Shown in pieces: positions 23,101-33,400 of a stretch of DNA of 64,000 nt; the first letter of the stretch is position 1, and every line of letters starts with the position of its first letter. The notes under the pieces were generated by a model that was not told where the DNA came from, searched no databases, and saw only the letters and a list, made by a program, of their open reading frames with translations. Both the position numbers and the translations under genes were made by a program. The stretch comes from Microstegium vimineum (Eukaryota > Streptophyta > Magnoliopsida > Poales > Poaceae), in assembly GCA_022036555.1 (NCBI GenBank), contig CM039141.1, forward strand, positions 6,731,773 to 6,795,772. The letters are read 5' to 3'.

Positions 23101-23690
23101 GCTAACACGGGTCAGATTGCGTGAGAGAGGAGCTGATCGGGAGGATTAGCTCCAAAAACTCAATATGCTGAATATATTCAACCCTACAGCTTAAAAGTAC
23201 ACATTTTTTATGCATATATCAGTATCTTATAACGGCTGCTGCAGCAATTAAATGTTGAACTGCATTTACAATGAGTGACTCAAACATAATAAAGCTTTAG
23301 TATTAATGTTTAAATCTCAGCTACAAGAATCTCTTCACCATGACACTTGACTAGTCCCTCTGTTTTGTTTACTGCAGATTCCTGATGATGTACAGATTGC
23401 AACATCATGTTGTAGAGAAGCATCTGCAGCAAGCACAGGTTAGTAGCTCACAGGTAGCTCACGGCATCATGTGCTGTGTATGACAAGTATTATTGACTAT
23501 TTCGGTTTTCTTTTGTGTAGCTGCAGTATCTGCTGGGGAGTGCAAACTCTTATTGGGTGGTTCTGGGTCAACCTTTAAATTCACTGATGTGGGAAAACAA
23601 CCAATCATTGATGTCAGCATCACCAGTGCTCCTAGCCTTTCTGATCCTGGCGCAGGTGAATCAGCTAAACAAAGTAGCGAAGCGGCCTAA
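20125..23690 (+). CDS. F-box protein with transposon-derived first intron; two frame breaks
   Basis: F-box proteins are usually substrate receptors of SCF ubiquitin ligases. An F-box lies at about residues 13-50 (IDSLPVEILTEVLLRVPTPA, then SRSWRRAIATPEFLHRY). The rest resembles the C-terminal region of grass F-box families. Model: exons 20125-20471, 21213-22414, 23378-23438, 23521-23690, about 593 residues if two bases are restored. One base is lost near 21526 (after GRLAL, before EYDSSRKSWQDHPW). One is lost in the A-run near 22111-22116 (before VLLLIDAHNVNVVYEAQ). All exon phases agree once these are counted. Without them the protein ends at 21577-21579. Intron 1 is exactly a hAT element plus one 8-bp target copy. 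The ATG at 20125 starts the F-box frame; no better upstream ATG exists. It may be a pseudogene or carry sequencing errors. Confidence 0.7.
20465..21213. mobile_element. hAT element acting as an intron inside the F-box coding sequence
   Basis: The element spans 20473-21205 (733 bp). Its outermost bases are TAGGG and CCCTA, and the next ~20 bases of each end are loosely inverted. It is flanked by a perfect 8-bp repeat, tccgcagg, at 20465-20472 and 21206-21213. Removing it with one repeat copy gives a continuous frame (GEIRRYRDHR). The left repeat plus the element end create CAG|GTAGGG, a donor; the right repeat supplies CCGCAG|G, an acceptor. Splicing at these sites removes 20472-21212 and restores the coding sequence exactly. 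The interior is AT-rich with many ggatatccga words and no coding capacity. Confidence 0.9.
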
Positions 23691-25100
23691 GATTCAAATG
23701 CACCACAAGACTTAGATATTCAAGACCCCCGTGCAACTGCACCTACATCATCCACAGCAGACCAGTGCTTTGGAAAGGACAAAAACTATGTTCCAAATGA
23801 CTACTTGGTATAAATCTTTTACCTTATCTACTGGAATCTCTTCACTAGATTCTGACTTGTTGCTTTCCTTTCTCACTGCAGATTCCTGATCTGTGTGGTC
23901 AATTCTCAGATTTGGTGCACCCTAAAGGTAAATGTCCATGTATTTTCATGACTGTGAGTGTTGTTCAAGATAAGCTATGTCTACACATTCAGAATTTTTA
24001 TATATCAATCTTCAGCAAAGCCGCTCCTAGTCTACACTAGGCGTCGCTTCCGCCCTCCGAGGAGCCCTGCGGGTGGAAATGTAGCGATGGCGGCTGCTAT
24101 TTCACTTGCGGCTGCAGCTGCTCCATCTCCGGTTGACTTGGAAGGTCCACCTCCGGCAGCCGTGACGGTGCCTTATCCGACGGCCGCAACGGTATAAATC
24201 TTTTACCTCATCTACTAGAATCTCTTCACTATAATGATTCTGACTAGTTGCTTTCCTTTCTCACTGCAGAGTCCTGATATGTGTGGTCAATTCTCAGATT
24301 TGGTGCACCCTGAAGGTAAATATCCATGTATTTCATGACTGTTAGGGTTGTTCAAGATAAGCTATATGTACACATTCAGAATTTTTATATATCATAGCAA
24401 CAACACCTTATCATGCATAGCGACAGAGGTGTCCGTAGGAAGTATTGTGTTTTACTACTACTTAATGCTTTTAATTGTGTGAGGGTATTGAGATTTGCCT
24501 GGCTGAATGGTTGAAGGGGTATTTTCATATAGACTGATTACCTACATTACATGTGATGATTTCTTCCTTGTGAAAATTTTAATACAAGTTACTTTCAAGT
24601 GGACATGAAAACTGAAAAATTGACATGTGGTGCCCCCAACCATATTATGCACGTGCCTACATGTACAAGGGACAAACTGTTATTAGTTTATGTATTTTCA
24701 TGTTCACATACTCATCATCCAGAAAGAAGCAAGTCATTGATTAGGCTGGAGGAGGGTGCTAGATTTTACCCTAAATATTGCATAAAAGATGCTGAGGTAA
24801 ACTCAAGCAATATTTTTTTAGCTGCAGGAGGGTTTGGCACTCTGGCTACGGCTCCACCAGCAGCTTCGGCTGTGGAGCCAGAGAAGCCGCTTTTGCGCGT
24901 CCGGATTCGCTCACGGAGTCTAAACCATGATTTACTGCTCCAGCCTCCGACTTTGACAAGCTGTCCACAGCAAGGTGTACAGCATGATAATCTCTACTAG
25001 TTGGGTTTTCTTTTGTGTAGCTGCAGTATCAGCTTGGGATTGCAAATTCTTCTTGGGTGGTTCAACCATTTTTTATCCCAATGCTCTAACCTTTCTGATC
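22318..25100 (+). repeat. Duplicated exon-intron cassettes at the 3' end of the F-box gene
   Basis: Three blocks recur. Block A (DIQDP.., CxGKDKNYVPNDY, its GTATAA donor and the intron start with ctactggaatctc) occurs at about 22318-22460 and 23716-23850; its intron part recurs at about 24190-24260. Block B (acceptor plus PD.CGQFSDLVHP, donor GTAAAT) occurs at about 23860-24000 and 24250-24390. Block C (ggttttcttttgtgtag plus the AVSA.. exon) occurs at 23503-23575 and about 25003-25070. Splice sites are preserved in most copies. The stop at 23688-23690 lies just before the second block A. Later copies may be unused exons or the remains of a longer tail. A GC-rich Ala/Pro segment at 24046-24193 is unrelated to the other blocks. 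Confidence 0.7.
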
Positions 25101-25836
25101 CCAATGCGCAGGTGGGAAGCTAGACGGTTCAAAAGGAGGCAAGGGAAGCGCTGAGGCTACGACGGGCCGAGGGAGGCGTCAAAAGATGCCGAACCCAAAG
25201 TATCTCAGAGACTACTGGTGTGAACAGTGAACGTGTTGACCCATGGGCCTTGTTGGGCCGAAGGAGGCGTCACTGAAACTACCTTGGAGCCTTGGAGGCG
25301 ACTGGTTGTTCCACGAGTATATACGTGCAATCAGTCGGTCGGCCCGCGGGGCGTGTAAGCATGTGTGCAACCTAGCTGCGGCCTGCAGTGAGAGTTGGTA
25401 GCTTCAACGATTTACGTGCTGGATGCTTTGAACACAATTGGAACAGTTCACTTCTGAATTCTGTATTGTCAAAAAACCTGAAATGTGCATGTTTGGGTTG
25501 AATGTTGCCTGACTAATGCATGACGAGTGGCCTTCATCTTCATGGCGCAGAGCTGGACTTCTTACTGCTCTTAAACACGACTGAAAGATGTACTCTTCTA
25601 TGTAGTCATCATTCAAATGAATCTTCTGAGATGAAATGTTATTGTCTGTCAGTGATCTATGCATAATTTAGAGTTGAATGTCTGTCGGTAACATCAGTGA
25701 ACTATGTATTGATATATGATTTATGCTTTGTGAGAAGTGCTCTAGATCTTCACATGTTGCATATGTTTTGTTATTGAACCGCTTGGAGAATTTTATAGTA
25801 ATAATGTTACTAAAATTTGTATTGGATTATAGCATG

Positions 25837-26099
25837 TACTCTCTCCATCCCAAATTATAAGACATTCTAAGAATCTTGAGTTTAACCAATAATTATAGAA
25901 AAAATTATAAAAATTTATGATATTAAATAGTCATATTATGAAAATATAGTTGATAAATAATATAATGATATTTAGTTGACATCATAAATGTTATTATATT
26001 ATCATATAAATTTGATCAAACTTGAAATACTTTTACTGTAAGATTCTTGGCATGTCTTATAATTTAGAATGAAGTATATAATTTAGAATGGAGGGAGTA
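25837..26099. mobile_element. Stowaway-like MITE
   Basis: Element 25839-26097 (259 bp) begins ctctctccatcccaaattat and ends with the near-complement aatttagaatggagggag. It is flanked by TA at 25837-25838 and 26098-26099. It is closely related to the element at 49998-50257. Non-coding. Confidence 0.85.
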
Positions 26100-26360
26100 T
26101 GATACAGTATTACAGTGAGTTTTTGCTAGCCATACGATAGGATCCTCCACTGCCGACGACCCCAAGGCTTAGCATTCCTGTCTTGTGGCTGGGTCCTGTG
26201 CTGGATCCGGATGGTCAACTTTGCATTTGTCTATGCTGCTGTAATCACTGCCGACAATCTCATGGGTAAGCGCCCCTCTGACCCTGGGCAGGCAACTCAA
26301 GTCAGGCAGCCCAACGCTGAACCAGACAGGAGCTAATATGGCATGCTGCCACATGTTTGT

Positions 26361-26594
26361 TACTCTCTTCGTCCGATAGAAAGTGACGTTTTTGACTTTT
26401 GGACACTGTGTTGACCATTCGTTTTATTCAAAATATTTTGATAAATTATAAAATAAATAAATTATTATTAAAGTATCTGATAAAACAAGTCACGAAACAA
26501 TAAATAATATTTATAAATTTTTTTTAATAAGACAAACGTTTAAAGAAGATGACACGGATTCTAAAGTGACACTTTCAATGAGACGGATGGACTA
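26361..26594. mobile_element. Stowaway-like MITE, diverged
   Basis: Element about 26363-26592 begins ctctcttcgtccgatagaaa and ends ttcaatgagacggatggac, the same end type as other Stowaway copies here but from a different subfamily. TA flanks both ends. The terminal repeat is degraded. Confidence 0.6.
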
Positions 26595-27469
26595 CAAATG
26601 AAGGGATTTTCATAGCGGCGAAGACCAGATGTTTTTCATGTCAGTACATGGGCAGAGCTGGACCTGAATGATGTGACCATACCATACATGCTGCAGGTGA
26701 ACATACAACAGAGTTCCTTACCATACATGCTGCGGTGAACATAAAACAAAGTTCCTTCTCTAAGGATCACGTTTGGTTTAATCAGTGATATGATTTCTAG
26801 TATTGATGTCAGTCACGTTTGGTTTATGCAAAATGTTTCCACTGCGGCCTCCTCTGACTCTGAGGCAGGCGGCACGCGGCAGGCCCCATTTACGTTTCTT
26901 CAAGCCTTCAACTTAGAATCTGTTGTGATACGGCAGGACACCACATCGAGTGAAGAAATACTCAAGCATTTGCAGTTCAAAAGTATCCTTTTGTCAACAT
27001 ACAGTGCAATAGATCATCCTTAGGGGAAAGGGAAACCATGGGCATGCTTCCAATGTGCACGATATATATACTTCAAGCGAAGGAACATACAGAGAACAAG
27101 ACCTTGTTTCCAGGTGACAGTGAACCTCTGCGATTCATTGATCAATATGCCGGTCCTGGCCTGTGCTCAGGGCTCAGACCCATCTCAAAGGGGCTGTGAA
27201 TTCACGAGACTATACAGGAGTACACTTTGAGCCCAGCATGTGTCGAAATAGTATGCTACTGCTATTTATACAGGCTTGTCTTGACCCGTGATTAGACAAA
27301 TAGATCTATATGGTCCTAACATAAGCATGTGGAAACATCCGTGGGAAATAACTGTGCTTCGCCTTGACAATCAACCAATACAGAAAGAAGCAGGGGATAT
27401 GAGCGATGGCCATGCCGAGGTACCTGCACCAAATTCAGATTGCTGTAAGGATTCCCGGATGACAGAGAG

Positions 27470-30400
27470 TTAAGGATGAAATGAGGAGGTAGATTGTAGA
27501 TGCCAGTACCATAGAGGAACTCCAGATGATGAAAGGTCCAGAAATGGGTACGGCCACCTGAAAAGGCAAAAAAGGGTCACAGTTCCATCACTGAAGGTAC
27601 CACGTCAGCCATCATTCAAATGCACGCATAACTTAACCGAAGCAACATTCCAATATGCATTGCATTGATGACATACCAACATAGTAAGATGAATTGCAAG
27701 AATTGAGAAATTAGGATACTACTTTGCTAATAAGAGTGTGCCAGCATGCATGGCCAGCACAAAACAATGAATTTGCAGCTTATTCAGAAATCAGAGCGAA
27801 ATCACAACGCAAACTGAATAATGAATACACATGCCAAATTGCTTGTAAAAATACTACATGTCACATGGGTATCGAATTGCACATCAACAGAGGCATGGCA
27901 CATTGCAGGGTTCAATAAAAGCATTACATTTGTCTCCTTTTCTTTTAAGGTAATATGCTCCTTTTCTTATATAAGTTAATATACAAACTTGTAGATTTTG
28001 CTTCATCTTTCTCTTAGTGTACACAATTTATACTAACATAAAGATGCATCTAATCCAAGACCAAGAGATGGTAAACCAAAGGCATTCTATTTAGTTCTCC
28101 GTATTATGCAGCAAGGGAGAAAATTTACCAGGATAACATAAAGACATCTAATCTAAGACGAAGAGATGGTAAACCAAAGGCATTCTATTTAGTTCTCCGT
28201 ATTATGCAGCACAAGGGAGAAAATTTACCAGGATAAGCCTCCACAAGCATGAAGGACCCACTGGAATGTTACATAGGCGCAGCTCCAGAAAATAAAGAAA
28301 GCCATTCGGTACCAGGGAAAAGGCTGAAAATCCATGAGTCTTAAGTAATTAAACCAACTGCACCAAGGGCAGAGCAAAATAACTTGGAAGTAATCTTACC
28401 ATATTGTTGAGAACTGTGTCTATAAATAGAAAAACAACATTTAGGGTGTGCATGCCATCACTGACCTGCATGGAATTTTGACGGACAAGATGGCAAGATA
28501 TAATAAGGCATTGCATAAAAAACAGTTAACTTGGTGAAAATAGAACAGCTTAATCAGTTAATCTTCTGATTTCATTTGTGCCCTATGTATCCCATTGGGA
28601 TTTTTCAAATTTTCAGGTGGTCATGGCTAGGCCATTACAAAGATCAGACAAAACTAGATTTGCCTCCAAAATGGCTTCAGCTGGAAGATGGACAGCATGA
28701 AATTCAGAAAATGCCAGCAGAACTGCTCTATCATAGGATTTGCTAACTATGGCACATTCAACACACACTTGACTTGGTGTTTAGAGTTTGTGATATGTTT
28801 TTTATCACACAATATAATGGTGAGTACAGGATACCACTGTGATATATAGAGCATTTAAGTTGTGCCCTTTATCAAGACAGGGCTTGCTAATGCTGTGAAC
28901 AACTGAGTCCTCTAATGTCTAATAAAGCAGTAGAAATAATATGTAGTACAAAGGTAGGACTGTCGACATACCAATGCTAACCCAAACTTGTCACGGTAGA
29001 ATAACGGCACAAGAAGCCCCCAAAATGTGACATCAGTCAACATTGTTGCACCTGCGCTAGTCTGTAGAAGGCAAAGAATATCAGTGAAGACTCATCACTC
29101 AAGAGTGACACACATCATCAGTTGTTCACTGAAGTGTTCATTAGCATGCAGAAGCTTTGCACTGTGTTGCATATGAGAGTATTTTAGGAAATAAATTGGT
29201 ATTGCCAAGGCAGCAAAAACCAAGAAAATTACATGAGCTACATTCCATAGTTTTAGGCATGAAATTCCTTTTGACTTCTGAATCACATTTCACATGTAGA
29301 ATTGTATATATTAGCAGCATCTGCATAGTCACAACTTGAAAGAAACTAAATAAGGTGGATAAACGGTCATCAAACATGATGATGTGACCAATTATCAAAT
29401 GTTGCTGTGGCACATTCCAAAGAGTGGTAACACTGAATTGGCAAAACTACCCAGACAACATAAAACACACAGTGTTATGGTGGCTGCTGGGATCGAGAGG
29501 AGGGAGTTGCGGGAGCGCCAGAGATGGTCGCGCTACAGTGCCTGCGGGTACTGTTCACAGCAGAGACGGCGGCTAGGGTTTGGGGTCGCTGGGAACGCCG
29601 GCCGCGGGGCTCCACCAACGGCTGGCAAGAGGGAAGGGGTTTTCTTCTAATCTCTTGTTTGATTTAGATTGATACATCTCCTCTCGTTATATAGAGAGGA
29701 TTTTCTTGGCCCCTAAGCAAGCGACTAATTAACCCTAATAGGCTAAGGCCCAATAGGCCCTTGACTCTCCTAACACTACAATCCCCTGGGCATGCAGCTT
29801 GTCCTCGAGCTGCGACCTAACAACGACTCGACGTAACACATGTTGGCACTTGCACCCAATGCCCAGGTGAGCAGCACCTGCTCTCCTCTCCTCTCCCTCT
29901 CCCCTGCTCCAAGGTAGAAGAAGAGCTTGAGCTCTCTGCACACACACACACACACAAGTTTCTGCGTTGGCTGAAACTGAGCACTCAAATGATGGCTGAG
30001 AAGCTGCCCTTTCCATTGCTATTCCATAGGATTATATACACAATACTTGTACCATACAAGGTACAATACTACCTACTCCTTACACCTAAGGTACATGGCT
30101 TAGATCAGCCATTCCTACCCCTAGTACCAGCCATCTAGAAGCTGATGTACTTCTAGCAACTACTGTACTTAGAACAGTTACAAGGAGTGGCCTAATGCCA
30201 TCTCTGTACTTCTGTCAGCAGGGTTGACCGACAGCAAAAGAGTGAGAGTGATCAGCAGGAGTTTAAGTCTTACAATTCTTCCCCTAACCTGCTGCTGACT
30301 TATGCCTTGACCTCCACCATCCCAATCAGTTTCCTCAGTTCAGAGAACCTGAGTCTCCCAAGTGATTTGGTGAGGATATCTGCAAGCTTCTTCCCAGACT

Positions 30401-33400
30401 CAACAAATTCGATGTTGATCTGCCCTTCTTCCACACAATCCCGAAGGAAGTGGAACTTCACGTCGATGTGCTTGCTTCGATCGTGAAGGACTGGATTCTT
30501 TGCCAATGCAATGGCTAGCTGATTGTCCACCTTGAGCGCTGGTGGATGAACCTCGACCCCGGTGAGCTCTCCCATCAGCCGGTGCAACCACACCACTTGG
30601 CAAGCCGCGGTGGCCGCTGCGACGTACTCTGCCTCGCAAGTCGACAGCGCCACCATTTTCTGCTTCAGGGACTGCCACACGATAGGCGATGAGCCGAGGA
30701 AGACAAGCACACCAGAGGTGCTTCTCCGCCCATCAACGTCCCTGGCCATGTCCGCGTCGCTGTACGCCATGATTCCTGGATCCACGCCTTTGGGCGGCGC
30801 CTCGCTGAATGCCGTCAGCTGGAGGCCACCGCGCTTGGGGAAGACGATCCCCATCCCCACCGAGCCCTGGACGTAGCGTAGCAGCCGCTTGACCGCTGTC
30901 CAGTGGTCCTCCCTCGGATCCTCCATGAACCGGCTCACATAGCCCACGGCGAACGCGATGTCCGGCCACGTATGAGTGAGCCAGCGCAACCCGCCGACGA
31001 TGCTCCGGTAGAGCGCCGCGTCCACCTTCGCCGCGGTGCTCTCTTTGGAGAGCTTGATGCGCTCCTCCATCGGCGTGGCCACCGTCTTGCAGCCCGCCAT
31101 GCCTGCCCGCTCCAGCAGCTTCTGCGCGTAGGCGCACTGGTCGAGCCTGATGGCGTCCGTGCTCTGCTTCACCTCGATGCCGAGGTAGTAAGACAGAGCG
31201 CCTAGGTCGCTCATCTTGAATTTTGCCGCCATCTCCTCCTTGAATCTGGCGATGTCCTGTGTGCGCGCTCCGGTGACGATGAGATCGTCCACGTATACCC
31301 CGACGATGAGGTGCTCCTTCCCCCGTCGTCGAGTGTACAGAGCGTGCTCCGTGGCGCACCGTGTGAACCCGAGCTCCGCCATGGTGGCGTCGAGCTTGGC
31401 ATTCCACGTCTCGGAGCCTGGCGCACCCCGTAGAGCGCCTTGCGCAGGCGCAGAACCTTGCGCTCTGCTCCTTTGATGACGAAGCCTGGCGCCTGCTTGA
31501 CGAAGACCGTCTCCGCCAGGTCGCCGTTGAGGAAAGCCGTCTTGACGTCGAGGTGGTGGACCTGCCAGTCCTTGGCCGCTGCGAGCGCAAGAAGGAGTCG
31601 TACCGACTCCATGCGCGCCACCGACGCGAAGACTTCTTCGAAGTCGATCCCTTCGCGCTGGACAAAGCCACGGGCAACGAGCCGCGCCTTGTGCTTCACC
31701 TCTGCGCCGCGCTCGTCCCTTTTCACCTTGAAGACCCACTTGAGTCCGATCGGGCGGCATCCCGCCGGCGGATCGACCAAGTCCCAGGTCTTGTTGTCCT
31801 CAATCGCCTTCATCTCCTCCATCATCGCCTGCCGCCACGCCGCGTCGCGTTCCGCGATGGCGAACGTGGCCGGCTCCTCTGCACTCATCAACATGAGGTG
31901 GGGATCGTCGTCGTCGAGCACCCTGGATGCCAGCCCGGGCACTGCTCCTGTGCCCGCGACGTCGCTTGTGCGGCGAAAACGCACCTCCTCCCCCTCATGA
32001 AATGCATCCACGAAGTCCGAGACGTTAGAAGGCGTTTCGGGTGGTGGCGACGTAGGCTGCTCCGGCGATCCTGGGGTCGCCTCAGCTGGACTGGGTGGTT
32101 CCCACCCCTCTGCCTCTGCTGGTCCGCCTGCCCCGACCTCCTGTAGTGCTTCCCCCACTTGCGGCGCCTATACCTATAGATGGTCGTCGTGCCGTGCCTA
32201 GTCGTGCTTCGTACCTGACTGTCGGCCCACGGCACGGCCCACGGGCCGTTTTGCCGTGTCGTGCCGCCTGTCGTGCCGTGCCGGTCCATGGCCCGTCAGA
32301 CGAGAAACACTTCAAAAATTTCGTAAGTGTTCATATTTTCAGTTTTTGACAAGTGTTCATCATTTTTAACATGTCACAATTCAATTATTAGTTATCATAA
32401 ATCATTTTAACAGCTTATTTTAACTGAATAAACCGTTGGAATCACAATCTTCGTGCCGCTCCCGTGCCGCCTCTTAGATCGGGTCGTGCCCGTGTCGTGC
32501 CACGTGCCTAAGTGGCGGCCTAGGCACGGCCCATCCACCGTGCCGTGCTCGTGCCGGGCCAAAACACCGTGCCATGGGTCGTGTCGTCGGGTCTCGTGCC
32601 TCATGGACAAGTATACCTGTACCGCCTCGCCATGGCCCTGAACCACCAGGTGTTCGACCACGAACGAATCCCAGAGCCCGCCGCCTTCCTCCACCTCTGG
32701 CCGCTGCCACTTCCATGACGCAGCCTCGTTGAAGACAACGTCCCGGGACACCACCACCTTGCCACCGACTGGATCATAGAGGCGATATGCCTTTGATCCG
32801 TCCTCATAGCCGAGGAACACCATGCGGATGCTCCTGTCCTCCAGCTTGCCGAGGCCTGGCTTGGTGGTCTTCACGTGGCCGACGCAACCGAACGTGCGTA
32901 GGTACGAGACATTAGGCTTGCGCCCGTGCCATGCCTCGTACGGTGTCATCCCCTTCACGGCTTTGGTTGGCGACCGATTCAGTATGTGAATCGCCATGGT
33001 GACTGCCTCACCCCAGAACGCAGCCGGCATCGCCTTCGCCTTCATCATCGATCTCGCCATGCCGACGATGGTCTGATTTCGGCGCTCCACCACGCCGTTC
33101 TGCTGCGGCGAGTAAGGCGCAGTGTGGTGGCGCACTACTCCCTCGTCAGCGCAGTAAGTGGCGAACTCGACCGACGTGAACTCGCCGCCGCGGTTACTTC
33201 GGAGCACCTTGAGCCGCTTCCCCGACTCTGCTTCTGCTCGGGCCTTGAACGCCTGGATCGCCTCCGCCACCTGATCCTTGCTCGTCAAGAGCCGCAGCCA
33301 CATGTAGCGACTGCAGTCATCCACCAGCAGAAGGAAGTACTTCCAGCCACCATGTGTCGCCGGAGTGATCGGCCCGCAAAGGTCCCCATGGACCAGCTCG

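Larger units (their letters stand above)
25101..27469. other. Spacer with two Stowaway-like MITEs
   Basis: No coding sequence is recognised. Two Stowaway-type elements lie at 25839-26097 and 26363-26592. A ~40-bp imperfect direct repeat (accatacatgctgc..gtgaacata) lies at about 26679-26757. The right part from about 26800 may include the 3' untranslated region of the minus-strand membrane-protein gene. Confidence 0.5.
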
